Shown: positions 44,864 through 53,276 of the stretch, in pieces
How the letters are laid out: the number at the start of each line of letters is the position of its first letter
Position numbering within the stretch: the first letter of the stretch is position 1
From: an uncultured Oscillospiraceae bacterium
Lineage (GTDB): Bacteria; Bacillota; Clostridia; Oscillospirales; Oscillospiraceae
Direction: 5' to 3'
NCBI GenBank assembly: GCA_947625845.1
Contig: CANQQB010000003.1
Coordinates: 16,884 to 80,883, forward strand
Length of the DNA stretch: 64,000 nucleotides
Notes under the pieces: model-generated
What the model was told of the DNA's origin: nothing
Database searches by the model: none
Seen by the model: only the letters and a program-made list of their open reading frames with translations
Made by a program: the position numbers and the translations under genes

Positions 44864-44901
44864 ATTACAAATTGGTAAACCGCCGCCCGGCGCCGGAGAG
44901 G

Positions 44902-44930
44902 TTGACACCCCGCCCCATTGAAGATAAAAT
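44902..44930 (+). promoter_or_regulatory. Sigma-A promoter of dus-sigma-anti-sigma
   Basis: TTGACA (44902-44907), 17-base spacer, TAAAAT (44925-44930). The dus ATG lies 35 bases downstream. Confidence 0.85.
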
Positions 44931-44964
44931 GGGCCCGGATATCCGTATGGACCGGGAGGCGCGC

Positions 44965-45936
44965 ATGAATATCGGGCAGGTAGAGATAAGGGGAAAGGCG
45001 GCGCTGGCCCCCATGGCGGGGGTCACGGACGCGGCCTTCCGGCACGTCTGCCGGGAGCATGGCGCGGCGCTGACATGCACGGAGATGGTCTCCAGCCGGG
45101 GGCTTGCGTACAACGACCCCAAGACGAAGGAGCTTCTGTACTGCCCCGAGGGGGACAGGCCCGCGGCGGCGCAGATATTCGGCTCAGATACGGCCGTGAT
45201 GGCCCAGGCGGCGGGCCTGGCGCTGGAGCTCTCCGGCGCGGATATGCTGGACATCAACATGGGCTGCCCCGTGGGGAAGATCGTCAGGGCCGGGGACGGT
45301 TCCGCTCTCATGCGGGACCCGGACAAGGCCGGTCGCATCGTCGAGGCCTGCGTCGCCGCCGCGGGCGGCAAGCCTGTGACGGTGAAGTTCCGCAAGGGCT
45401 GGGACGGCGGGAACGTGAACGCGGTGGAGTTTGCCAAGGTCTGCCAGCAGGCCGGGGCCGCCGCGCTCACCGTCCACGGCCGGACAAGGGTGCAGATGTA
45501 CGCGGGAACGGCCGACTGGGACATCATCCGGGACGTGAAGGCGGCGGTGTCCATCCCCGTCATCGCCAACGGGGACGTGTTCTCCGGCGCGGACGCGGTG
45601 CGCGTGCTGAAGCGCACCGGGGCGGACATGTGCATGGTGGGCCGGGGCGCCTTCGGCGACCCCTGGATATTTGAGCGCATCGACGCCGCTCTGGCGGGCC
45701 GGCCGGAGCCGGAACTGCCGCCGCTCTCGGAGCGGATGGACACGGCTCTGGGGCAATTCGAGCTGGCCAGTACGTGGAAGGACCCCTACATCGTGGCGCT
45801 GGAGGCCAGAAAGCAGCTATGCTGGTACCTGCGGGGCGTGCCCTGGTCCGGACCCATCAAACGGGAGATGGTGCAGGTCAGCTCTCTGGAGGATATACGC
45901 GCCGTTGTCCGCCGGGTCAAGCGGGAATTGAGGTGA
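44965..45936 (+). CDS. dus: tRNA-dihydrouridine synthase (DusB type)
   Basis: A flavin enzyme that reduces uridines in tRNA D-loops with NADPH. The 323 residues form an FMN-binding TIM barrel: APMAGVTDAAFR, DINMGCP (catalytic Cys), TVHGRTR, VIANGDVFS and MVGRGAFGDPWIF. ATG 44965 is chosen because GGGAGG lies 5 bases upstream; ATG 44947 in frame lacks a ribosome site and sits close to the -10. The stop is followed within 6 bases by the sigma-factor start. Confidence 0.95.
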   Translation: MNIGQVEIRGKAALAPMAGVTDAAFRHVCREHGAALTCTEMVSSRGLAYNDPKTKELLYCPEGDRPAAAQIFGSDTAVMAQAAGLALELSGADMLDINMGCPVGKIVRAGDGSALMRDPDKAGRIVEACVAAAGGKPVTVKFRKGWDGGNVNAVEFAKVCQQAGAAALTVHGRTRVQMYAGTADWDIIRDVKAAVSIPVIANGDVFSGADAVRVLKRTGADMCMVGRGAFGDPWIFERIDAALAGRPEPELPPLSERMDTALGQFELASTWKDPYIVALEARKQLCWYLRGVPWSGPIKREMVQVSSLEDIRAVVRRVKRELR

Positions 45937-45941
45937 CAGCG

Positions 45942-46565
45942 ATGACAAGAGAACAGGAGCGCGTCCTCATCGCGCGGGTCCTGGACGGGGATACGGACGC
46001 CTTCGAGGCGCTGGTCAGGGCAAACGAAAAAGGGGTCTATAACCTGGCGCTGCGGATGCTGGGCAGCGAGCAGGACGCGCTGGACGCCTCCCAGGAGGCG
46101 TTCTTCCGGGCCTACCGCTCCCTGGACCGGTTCCAGGGGGGCAGCAAGCTGTCCGTGTGGCTGTACCGGGTGACCAGCAACGTGTGCCTGGACATGCTGC
46201 GCAAGGCCGGCCGCCGGCGGGAGAGCCCGCTCACCGACCAGGACGGCCGGGACCTGCCCCTGCCGGACGAGAGCGCGGACCCCCAGCGGGAACTGGAAAA
46301 GAAGGAGCTGCGCCGGGCGCTGCGGCGCAATATGGCAAAGCTGGAGCCGGGGTTCCGTCAGGCGCTTGTCCTGCGGGACGTGAACGGCCTGACATACGAC
46401 GAGATCGCGCAGGTCACCGGTCTGGAACCGGGCACGGTCAAGAGCCGTATCTTCCGGGCACGCCGAAAGCTGGCCGCGCTTTTGGAGCGGGACGGGAACT
46501 TTTTCGCGGCTCCGTCGTCGGATACCACAGGCGGGAAAGGAGGCGGCCGGGATGCGGGAACATGA
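45942..46565 (+). CDS. ECF-type RNA polymerase sigma factor
   Basis: The 207 residues have region 2 (about 20-90, MLGSEQDALDASQEAFFRAYRSL and FQGGSKLSVWLYRVTSNVCLDMLRKA) and region 4 (about 130-185, LRDVNGLTYDEIAQVTGLEPGTVKSRIFRARRKL) without region 3, the SigW/SigM-like ECF layout. GAGGTG precedes ATG 45942. The next gene, overlapping by 14 bases, is a zinc-type anti-sigma factor, so the sigma factor is probably held inactive until a cell-envelope signal. Its regulon is unknown. Confidence 0.93.
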   Translation: MTREQERVLIARVLDGDTDAFEALVRANEKGVYNLALRMLGSEQDALDASQEAFFRAYRSLDRFQGGSKLSVWLYRVTSNVCLDMLRKAGRRRESPLTDQDGRDLPLPDESADPQRELEKKELRRALRRNMAKLEPGFRQALVLRDVNGLTYDEIAQVTGLEPGTVKSRIFRARRKLAALLERDGNFFAAPSSDTTGGKGGGRDAGT

Positions 46566-47367
46566 ATATTACCAGGAGCTGATGAGCCGCCTGCTGGACG
46601 AGGGGCTTTCCGATGCAGAACAGGAAGAACTGCGCGAGCATGTGCGCGAGTGCGATGAGTGCCGGCGGGTGTTCGCCGCCTTCACCGGCATGACCGCCGC
46701 GCTGCGGGAGGATCTGGACGAGCCGCCTGTGGACCTGGCCGGCGGCGTCATGGAGCGAATTCGGGACGAGGGACAAAGCGTCCCGGACCGTCAGAGGAAA
46801 AAACAGCCTGTCCGGAAACGCCATACCTGGACACGCTGGGCCGCCGCGGCCTGCCTCGTGCTGATCGCGGCCGGCGCGGCCACCGTGTCCCTCCGGGACC
46901 GGACGAGACAGGACGATCACCTGCCCGAGGCGCAGAACGATACGGTCTTTGCCAGTCTCCCGGAGGACGCCGACGGTTCCGCCGCAGACGCTGCGCAGAC
47001 CAAGCTGGCCGGCGCGCCCGAGGAGGCCATGTCCGCCGCCGACGCCGCGCCGTTCGATACCCCCGCCCCGACGACTGAACCGTCCCCCCTGCCGGTGTAC
47101 GACGCCGCGCGCAACCATATCGGCTCCATCGCGCCGGAGAATATCCCCGCTTTCCAGGCGCTGGTCACCGACGAGGGCTGGGCCGAGGGGAGCTACGAAT
47201 ACATGCTCCGGGTGGAGTTTGGCAAGAAGACCTACGCCTTCGCTACGGACGACGACGGCGGGCTGGTCTGGTGGGAGGAGCCGGATACCCAGCCGCTTCT
47301 GTCCCCCGGCACCTTTGACCAGCTCCGGGCACTGATCGACATGGAGGCGCCGGCGCTGCCCCGCTGA
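46552..47367 (+). CDS. Membrane anti-sigma factor with zinc-binding ZAS domain
   Basis: The 271 residues start with an anti-sigma zinc-finger-like domain, EELREHVRECDECRRVFAAF (H-x3-C-x2-C), residues about 25-45. One membrane helix (WAAAACLVLIAAGAATVSL, about 98-116) and an exported C-terminal part with a PTPE-type linker and a SIAPENIPAFQALVTDEGW..EY domain follow. It overlaps the sigma gene by 14 bases, typical of co-translated pairs. The signal sensed is unknown. Confidence 0.88.
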   Translation: MREHEYYQELMSRLLDEGLSDAEQEELREHVRECDECRRVFAAFTGMTAALREDLDEPPVDLAGGVMERIRDEGQSVPDRQRKKQPVRKRHTWTRWAAAACLVLIAAGAATVSLRDRTRQDDHLPEAQNDTVFASLPEDADGSAADAAQTKLAGAPEEAMSAADAAPFDTPAPTTEPSPLPVYDAARNHIGSIAPENIPAFQALVTDEGWAEGSYEYMLRVEFGKKTYAFATDDDGGLVWWEEPDTQPLLSPGTFDQLRALIDMEAPALPR

Positions 47368-47388
47368 GGCGGATTTGAAAAATACCAC

Positions 47389-47417
47389 TTGCATTTTCCG
47401 GTGCGTTGTGCTAGTAT
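47389..47417 (+). promoter_or_regulatory. Promoter of the tRNA-Pro gene
   Basis: TTGCAT (47389-47394), 17-base spacer, TAGTAT (47412-47417), 18 bases before the tRNA. Confidence 0.7.
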
Positions 47418-47435
47418 ATTCAGGCAAACAAACGA

Positions 47436-47512
47436 CCGGGTGTGGCGAAGTTTGGTATCGCGCCTGAATGGGGTTCAGGAGGCCGCTGGTTCAAGTCCAG
47501 TCACTCGGACCA
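47436..47512 (+). tRNA. tRNA-Pro(GGG), CCA encoded
   Basis: Acceptor stem CCGGGTG/CACTCGG, D arm GCGA..TCGC, anticodon stem CCTGA/TCAGG with loop ATGGGGT (anticodon GGG, reading CCC), T arm GCTGG-TTCAAGT-CCAGT, discriminator A and encoded CCA. The first base, C, is normal for proline. A terminator follows directly. Its 3' end, CACTCGGACCAAA, recurs at 52189 and 54531, marking it as an integration target. Confidence 0.95.
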
Positions 47513-47516
47513 AATA

Positions 47517-47607
47517 GAAACGGTGATTGTGATACAATCGCCGTTTCTTTTCTTTTATCTGAAAAAGCCCGAAAAGCCCGGTGTTTCTGGGCTTTTCAGG
47601 CTTTTTG
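47517..47607 (+). terminator. Two terminators after tRNA-Pro
   Basis: GAAACGGTGATTG/CAATCGCCGTTTC (47517-47547) with TTTTCTTTT, then AAAAAGCC..GGCTTTTT with an inner AAAAGCCC/GGGCTTTT (47562-47607). Confidence 0.9.
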
Positions 47608-47691
47608 CTTATGACCAGTCGGGGGATAACGCCAGTCGGTCGATCTGGTTTGTGGTGTTTTGCCCCTTGGTGGGATTGGTGCGGAGGGTCG

Positions 47692-47775
47692 CTATCGTGT
47701 AATCATGGTGGTTATCGTGTAACTGTGGCCCCCTATCGTGTAATTATGGCCACCTGTCGTGTAATTGTGCCTTCC
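47692..47775. repeat. Four 21-bp tandem repeats
   Basis: CGTGTAA occurs at 47696, 47716, 47737 and 47758 within units like CTATCGTGTAATTATGGCCA. The spacing of 20-21 bases places all units on the same DNA face. Such arrays occur as multiple terminal repeats of IS21-family elements or as protein-binding arrays. No IS21 gene is left nearby. Between 47608 and 47691 I see nothing else. Confidence 0.8.
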
Positions 47776-47815
47776 GACTTACATAAGGGTACCACGGTGA
47801 CAGAGGAACAACGCC

Positions 47816-48064
47816 TTAGTCCAGGTCCTTTTCACAAAAACTGAGGATGAACTCGAGGTCGTCCATATCAGGCGAAATTACCCGCGTTATATCATTTTCC
47901 GTGTAGGCAAGCACACGACCGTAGGCGCGATCGACATGAATGTATAGGCGCTCACCCGGCTTGCACCTCGGGCCAGCTATCTTCTTGGCATAATCTGCAG
48001 AAGCAATATACACGAGAGTGGTATCGCCCTTTCTGAATAGAGTAAGCAGAGGTTTCTCTCCCAT
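47816..48064 (-). CDS. Small hypothetical protein
   Basis: The 82 residues (MGEKPLLTLFRKGDTTLVYIAS..) have mostly beta-strand character with an acidic C-terminus DLEFILSFCEKDLD. ATG 48064 is preceded by GGAGG at 7 bases. It has lower GC than the chromosome. It is intact while all sequence around it is decayed, so it may be functional cargo of the tRNA-Pro island. No family is recognised. Confidence 0.6.
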   Translation of the reverse strand: MGEKPLLTLFRKGDTTLVYIASADYAKKIAGPRCKPGERLYIHVDRAYGRVLAYTENDITRVISPDMDDLEFILSFCEKDLD

Positions 48065-48070
48065 ATTCAA

Positions 48071-48410
48071 TCCTCCATCTTGCTGAGAGCTTTCTTTTCC
48101 TACTATTGAGAAAGCGCAAGTTGGTGTAAGTATATCATTCCTCCCAATGTGCTGTCAAGGAGAGTCCGAATTGATAAAACGATTCACTTCATTCCTGTTT
48201 CAGAGCACCAGTGTTAGAGAATCTATCTTCCCAAGTCTAGGGCAACACAGATTCATTTGTTCTTGGAGAATCCAGAAATGTATGATATAATTCTGACCGC
48301 AGAACCGCACGGTGATGACTCGAAGGTTGTATTGGCCGAAGAAAAGGATAGGAGCAGAGAAATGAAACTGCTGTATTCAAATATCTTATGGCATATTAGC
48401 CTCCTTAACT
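48071..48410. other. Non-coding stretch
   Basis: AT-rich sequence with only short scattered open frames on both strands; no repeat, RNA or gene remnant is recognised. Confidence 0.6.
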
Positions 48411-48738
48411 AAAATATTTATATATATCATCAAGCGCCTTTTTTAATTCGTCCAACTGATTGAAGATGTCTGTTACATCAACAGTTGCGCTTATGCGAGA
48501 TAATACGCGTTCGGCAGTATCTTCAATCAATTTTTCTCTGTCTCGTTGGGCAAGGTAATTCTACTACATCAAATCGCGTTTCAATTGGAAGCGAAGCCCA
48601 ACATCTATACTGTCGCCCAGCGCATCAATAAGACGTTCAAATAACCGATTATCACCGTCCCCTGGAATTACACGGAGAAAATCGCGGAGTTTAACCGAAT
48701 CGCGGACGAATCCGGCAGCACGAAGAAGAGAGACTTCA
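48411..48738 (-). pseudogene. Decayed coding sequence with two in-frame stops
   Basis: One minus-strand frame reads LRAAGFVRDSVKLRDFLRVI..GLRFQLKRDLM, then TAG TAG (about 48563-48568), then NYLAQRDREKLIEDTAERVL and IFNQLDELKKALDDIYKYFS to TAA. Codon use and composition continue across the stops, so it is one broken gene, about 110 residues remaining. Its beginning is cut by the IS1182 fragment at 48739. The helical C-terminus suggests a plasmid or ICE protein, not identified. Confidence 0.65.
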
Positions 48739-48897
48739 AAGGTGTTTTTCAAAAAAGACGAGTATGTGTACGACGAATATTACGACTGTTACTTATGCCC
48801 CAACGACCAGGTGCTCGTATTACAAGACGAACCGAGGCGGATACCGGGAGTACAAGAGCGACGGGAAAATATGCGCAAACTGTCCGTATCTGGGAAA
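48739..48897 (+). pseudogene. IS1182-family transposase fragment, frameshifted
   Basis: FFKKDEYVYDEYYDCYLCPND in one frame continues as TNRGGYREYKSDGKICANCP in another after a one-base shift near 48829. This is the conserved middle region of IS1182 transposases. Both ends are joined to unrelated remnants, so it is a scar of a lost element. Confidence 0.85.
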
Positions 48898-49524
48898 CTC
48901 TGCGCGGGTGGCCTCCAGCTGTTGCTGGACCTCTTGCAGATCGTGTCTCTCGTCATCAATCCATGCCGGGATTTTTCCAAGCGCATTGTCCATACGGGTG
49001 ATATTGCCGGAAGCGTCACCGCCCAATTTGATTTTATAGCTCATCGCGCCCTTGAGGGCCAACCGAAATTCATTTTCGCTGGCAGCATAACTCAGGAATA
49101 AAGCAAAGCCACGGTATTGACCGATCTCCTCCACTCCTTCGCCAGACAGCTCACCGCATTTATTTAGAATGGCTTTGCTGGCCTTTGCTCGTTCTGTATA
49201 GGTTACGCCAGAAATGACCATTCCCGCAAAACCATCCTCCGGTTTTGGGTGCGCCTCCAGAGTTTCCATGTCCGCTTTGAAAAGAGCGATTTTTTCTCGT
49301 ATTCTTTCGATCTTGGCTGGGTATTTCCGCAAGACCATGCTTTCCATAGAGTATCGTTGGTTTAGGTAGGCGGCTTTGAGCATCTGGAGCTTGCTGACCT
49401 CCATCTCCAATTCACACTTTTCGATGATAGGCGGATTACCTGTTGCGAGGGCCTTGATCTCGGCGTAGGACAGGGCGGCCTCATCAATGTCATCCGCGAC
49501 GCGGGCAGGGCTCTTGCTGGTCAT
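48898..49524 (-). pseudogene. C-terminal fragment of a conjugative-element helicase/methylase
   Basis: About 209 residues read DDIDEAALSYAEIKALATGN, then IIEKCELEMEVSKLQMLKAAYLNQRY and NALGKIPAWIDDERHDLQEV. These match the C-terminal part of the very large SNF2-helicase/DNA-methylase proteins of Tn1549-like conjugative elements. The rest of the roughly 2,500-residue protein is absent, and the end is replaced by the IS fragment. It shows that an integrative conjugative element was once here. Confidence 0.8.
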
Positions 49525-49717
49525 GATTTAAGATATGAAACTCGCAGATTTGATAAAGACCGCTTCCCACTTTCACATGGGAATCGTCGATATAGCGGCA
49601 GGTCCTGTCTGTATGCGTACCATCCGTGCGGTTGATACGGATACTGTCACCGTCTGGGATAAGAAGATTTCTGTAAAGTAAAAATACTTGTTTGGAAAGA
49701 ATGCCAAACGACATCAC
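49525..49717 (-). pseudogene. Fragment of a mobile-element accessory protein
   Basis: The frame reads LLYRNLLIPDGDSIRINRTDGTHTDRTCRYIDDSHVKVGSGLYQICEFHI and ends on joining the helicase fragment. This resembles the small LPD-type accessory proteins of conjugative elements, but the match is from memory and partial. There is no complete gene. Confidence 0.45.
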
Positions 49718-50007
49718 AAAATTGTAGTAGAATTCTGTCGATTATTCCCTAAACAATGTTATTGAAATGTAGCAAGAATCATGGTAAATATAAACATAGA
49801 GGTGTAAATGAAACCATATGCAGATTGTCCTGTTTGAAAGCAGGCTCTCAGTCGTCCAGTCCGGTCAACTAACGACTAGTTACTGATAATGGGTTCCTTT
49901 ACAGGGATAAGGTTATGTTTGAGGGGTGAGCGCCACTAGGACGATACCGAGCACTTTATACGAGAGCCAGTTATATTTATAGATAGAATTAATCCGGAGG
50001 AAGAAAA
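49718..50007. other. Long AT-rich leader region before the TPR membrane gene
   Basis: No gene. It ends in TCCGGAGGAAGAAAA, the ribosome site for the gene at 50008. Several TATAAT-like words occur (e.g. TTATATTTATAG near 49971), but no confident -35 is seen. Confidence 0.5.
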
Positions 50008-51507
50008 ATGGATTATCAAGAAAGCAAATCTAATTCCGCAAGTCACAACCTACAAAATGAGTCTAAGAATATAAGTTCTAAATCGCACACTGTCTTAGCT
50101 GTGGCTTTAATTGCAGTTCTCTCGGTCCTTACGCTTTTTATAGCAACATTAATTCTCCTTCAGCTAAAATTCAAGGAGCCTATAGAGATAACTTTATCGG
50201 ACTGGTTGAAGATGATTCTTCCGATTGTAGGAGGAGCCATCGTAGTCATTTTTGCTTTTCTTGGCGTTGATCGACTTAGAGATTTTGATGAACGCCAAGA
50301 TAGGCTGGCGAAAGAACTCCGCACTGACTTAAAGGCTCAGGTTGATAATGCAGTTAAACTTGTTCAACCTCGGCTTAACGAAACATATCAACAATGGGAA
50401 ACATCCCTTCAACAAAGACTTTCTGAGTATGATAACTCTTTTAATAAAGTGGCTGAACGTATTGATAAGTATGATATAATAATCGGGTCTGTAGAAAAGC
50501 TGGAAGAAGTATCCGATGCTATCGGAAATGTGGCAGAAGCTCACAATTTTATAGTCGATCTTTTCTCGGATACTTCCATCAATACTTCTGACAAATCTCA
50601 AAGAACAAGAATTTTACTTGCTTTGATTGAACGAGTAAAGCGTGGTGACATAAAGGGAGATAGTGATGACTATCACAATCTGTCCTCCGAACTGGCTCGT
50701 CAAAACTACTTTGAATTTGCCGCTGATGTAACCAAAAAAGGTCTTGCCATTTTTAGTGATAATATTGATTTGTTGAGCGATTATACATATTATTCACATA
50801 AGGCAGGACGCAAAGAGGATGTTGCCGATGGACTTAGCAGACTGGAGATCATAGAAAGAGATATTTGGAATTGGAGAGCATTTACTTTTTACATAGACGT
50901 TCTAAACGATGGGGAGGCAAGTGAAGAAAACAAAGGAAAAGTTCTCAACTGTGTGAAGGCTTACAAACGAGTACTTCCGGATGAAGAACGGGCTTATATG
51001 GCTGAATATGAAACCTTAAAAAAGTACGGCGAATTGGAGGCCGCCGAAGATGCTCTTGTAGTTGCTGAAACATATTTAACGATGACTGCACAATGTTCGT
51101 TGGCATTGTCTCAAATTTATCATATGCGTGGAGATTATGATAAGGCTATAAACTCAGCAACTCGTGCAATCTTAGGGCAAGCAGAAACGCAACCTACGTC
51201 AAATACAGGAGCGGCTTTTGCACAGCGCGGCTTTTCTAAGGATGCGAGAATACATAAAGCTATTCTGGAAGGGGTAGAGATTGATGCCCTGTATGCCGAT
51301 ATTAACTCAGCAATTAGCGACTATAATATGGCAATCCAATTGGGCTATTCTCACGCAAACATAGTTGTTAGACTTAAGATTCTTCAGAAATTACTTCCTG
51401 CTGAAGTGCAGGAAATTTCATCGGCCGCAGAATTTGAAGAACGAATTAACCAATTAGAGTTTGCTTTAAAATTAATATTAAATAAATTAGCCCCTGATGA
51501 CGAGTAA
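50008..51507 (+). CDS. Two-helix membrane protein with coiled coil and TPR-like repeats
   Basis: The 499 residues have two helices (about 29-52 and 66-87), a charged coiled-coil region (about 90-180) and helical repeats in TPR style (about 220-480, e.g. SLALSQIYHMRGDYDKAINSATRAILG). The topology puts both ends in the cytosol. CCGGAGG sits 8 bases before ATG. It is AT-rich, unlike flanking core genes, and the only sizeable intact gene of the first cassette. Membrane plus TPR designs occur in several phage-defence genes, but no known family is recognised. Confidence 0.7.
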   Translation: MDYQESKSNSASHNLQNESKNISSKSHTVLAVALIAVLSVLTLFIATLILLQLKFKEPIEITLSDWLKMILPIVGGAIVVIFAFLGVDRLRDFDERQDRLAKELRTDLKAQVDNAVKLVQPRLNETYQQWETSLQQRLSEYDNSFNKVAERIDKYDIIIGSVEKLEEVSDAIGNVAEAHNFIVDLFSDTSINTSDKSQRTRILLALIERVKRGDIKGDSDDYHNLSSELARQNYFEFAADVTKKGLAIFSDNIDLLSDYTYYSHKAGRKEDVADGLSRLEIIERDIWNWRAFTFYIDVLNDGEASEENKGKVLNCVKAYKRVLPDEERAYMAEYETLKKYGELEAAEDALVVAETYLTMTAQCSLALSQIYHMRGDYDKAINSATRAILGQAETQPTSNTGAAFAQRGFSKDARIHKAILEGVEIDALYADINSAISDYNMAIQLGYSHANIVVRLKILQKLLPAEVQEISSAAEFEERINQLEFALKLILNKLAPDDE

Positions 51508-51582
51508 TACGCTTTATTATAGTGTAGGCAAATATTATATATATCGCCCGCAGGTAGGAGCCTTCGGGCTTTGATTTGACAG

Positions 51583-51979
51583 TTAACCGATATTTACAAC
51601 GCGGTCACAGTAGACCACATATCTGTACTTTCCCCCGGAGGCGTAGGGGTGGCAGGTGAGCAACGTCAGCATATCCCGCCCCGGCTGGATCAGTATCTCG
51701 TTGATGTCGTTGGGCTTTATGACCTTGATGGACGTGACCTCATACAGCTTCTCCGGGCGGCGTGCTCCCCGGTTCAAAGGGGTCCACCGGTTCAGGCGGT
51801 TCCTCGCTGCCTGTGTCAGCAGACGGTGCTTCCGGGGACGTGGTTGCTTCCACGTTCTCTCCGTCGGTCCCCACGGCGGGGAACGTCCCGTCCCCGACCG
51901 CAAACGCGCCCAGAGGGAACAGCCCAAGCGTCAGGGCCATGACAAGCAGGAGGGGGAACATTCGTTTAAGAGCTTTCAA
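51583..51979 (-). pseudogene. Chimeric remnant: surface-protein signal region joined to a sortase end
   Basis: On the minus strand a signal peptide MKALKRMFPLLLVMALTLGLF begins a Pro/Glu-rich protein (to about 51743). In another frame, LYEVTSIKVIKPNDINEILIQP and TLLTCHPYASGGKYRYVVYC follow, ending at 51583. The second part is a sortase C-terminus: TLLTC holds the catalytic Cys and KYRYVV the region of the catalytic Arg. A deletion has fused the start of a sorted surface protein to the end of its sortase. Not functional. Confidence 0.75.
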
Positions 51980-52121
51980 TTTTTTACCTCCATGCGTTCA
52001 AAAGGTGTTATGATGTAATGGAAAAAGGCAAGACTTCGGCGGGGTGCAAACGGGCATAAATAATCGGCGCTCCACGAATGGAACGCCGGTTTTGCGGAGC
52101 AAAAAATCCGCTTTTGGATGT

Positions 52122-52203
52122 AAATATCGCTGTGCTGCTGCCCGCAAACCATTGAAAATAGGGACTTTTTCAAAAAATACTATAACGACACTCGGACCAA
52201 AAA
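52122..52203. repeat. 82-bp cassette-end repeat R1 with tRNA-Pro attachment core
   Basis: It starts AAATATCGCTGTG, includes GGGACTTTTTCAAAAAATAC, and ends TATAACGACACTCGGACCAA. It is nearly identical to 54465-54546. CACTCGGACCAAA equals the last 11 bases of tRNA-Pro plus following As. Interpreted as the attR of an integrated cassette. Confidence 0.85.
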
Positions 52204-52235
52204 GCAGCGGGGGCTATTTGCCCCCGCTGCTTTTT
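52204..52235 (+). terminator. Terminator after R1
   Basis: GCAGCGGGGGC/GCCCCCGCTGC with a 5-base loop, then TTTTT. Confidence 0.9.
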
Positions 52236-52346
52236 GCATATGGACGCAGGACCAGCGGCCTCCTGGCGGCATGTCACGCGGTTCCGGCGAAGCCGGGAGC
52301 GAATGGGGCCATCCGCCGCACGGCCTTGCCGTCGAAAAGCACGGCA

Positions 52347-52371
52347 AGGCCGCTGGTTCAAGTCCAGTCAC
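52347..52371 (+). repeat. 25-base copy of the tRNA-Pro variable loop and T arm
   Basis: Bases 52347-52371 are identical to 47480-47504 of tRNA-Pro (includes GCTGGTTCAAGTCCAG). It is preceded by the stem GGCCTTGCCG/CGGCAAGGCC and joined to the end of the IS3 remnant. It is a displaced tRNA fragment. Confidence 0.85.
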
Positions 52372-52375
52372 AATG

Positions 52376-53068
52376 TTGGGCTTCCCTCGCTGCTTTGTGC
52401 TTTTGACTCGCAGTACCAGCGTTCTGTGTGGGCGTTTTGTGTTGTAAAAGGTTATGAAGGCATCAACCGCTTGCCGGAACTCTGCTACCGAGTGGTAATT
52501 CCGCCGGTACAGTTCCTCCCGTTTCATACTGGCGAAGAAAGACTCCGCCAAGGCGTTGTCATGGGGGCGGCCTGTGCGGGAGAAGGATTGCTCCACATGA
52601 CAGGAGAGAAGAAGCTGCTGGAACGATTAGGAGGCATACTGTGTTCCTCTGTCGCCGTGGAAGATGAGGCCGGGGCAGGGCGCCCGTTCCGCATACGCCT
52701 GTCGGAACGCCGCCGTGATCAGTTTGGTGCTGGCGACAGTGGATATTCGGTGGGCGATGACTTTTCTGGAAAACAAGTCCAAAATGACGGCGATGTAATA
52801 GTGCTTGCCTTTCATCTTGTAGCAGGTGATGTCGCTGACTCAGATTTGGTTGGGCCGTTCCGCAGTGAAGTTCTGGTTAAGGGCGCAAGGCGTCGAACGC
52901 TTAGGGCGTGACCAGTAAGCCGGTCTCTGTAACGGTTGTCTGGAACGGCTTGACCCAGGAGTAGAACGTGCTCCGGGCGATGCCTGTTTCCGTACAGATA
53001 TGCGCAACGCTCTCCCCGTTCTGGCAACGCATGACGAGGTGGTGCTTTCCTTCTGTTGTGTGCCGCAT
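52376..53068 (-). pseudogene. IS3-family transposase, dead
   Basis: An N-terminal helix-turn-helix (MRHTTEGKHHLVMRCQNG, GIARSTFYSWVKPFQTT) ends at TAA 52901-52903. After a frameshift, the DDE integrase core follows: SDITCYKMKGKHYYIAVILD, LIFHGDRGTQYAS, RPHDNALAESFFASMKREEL and FITFYNTKRPHRTL. TGA (52840-52842) replaces a Trp codon in QIWVSD and a TAA follows QYAS. The C-terminus runs into the tRNA fragment. At least three stops and a shift make it inactive. Confidence 0.9.
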
Positions 53069-53201
53069 GGTACAATACTTCCTTTTTGGGTTTCTCCATC
53101 ATAACACGTCAGAGATATGGGGATGACAGCTACGGCAAGAACGCCGTCTTTTTCTCTGGCGCGGTGTTGAATTATTAAACACGAAGTGTTTACATGGATA
53201 G

Positions 53202-53230
53202 TTGACATAATGAACATAATGATGTAAACT
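53202..53230 (+). promoter_or_regulatory. Consensus-like promoter of the dCTP-deaminase-fold pair
   Basis: TTGACA (53202-53207, perfect), 17-base spacer, TAAACT (53225-53230). Overlapping ACATAATGAACATAATGATGT gives a direct repeat of CATAATG that could be an operator. Confidence 0.85.
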
Positions 53231-53276
53231 AGTATTACATAAATCGCGCACAAAGAAAATGTGGGAGGGAAGCATC

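Noticed and set aside
44761..44964. Longer Dus protein starting upstream
   Set aside because: It would begin before the TTGACA-17-TAAAAT promoter, and the family N-terminus fits ATG 44965.
47692..47775. Possible short CRISPR array
   Set aside because: The units are only 21 bases with no unique spacers between them, and there are no cas genes.
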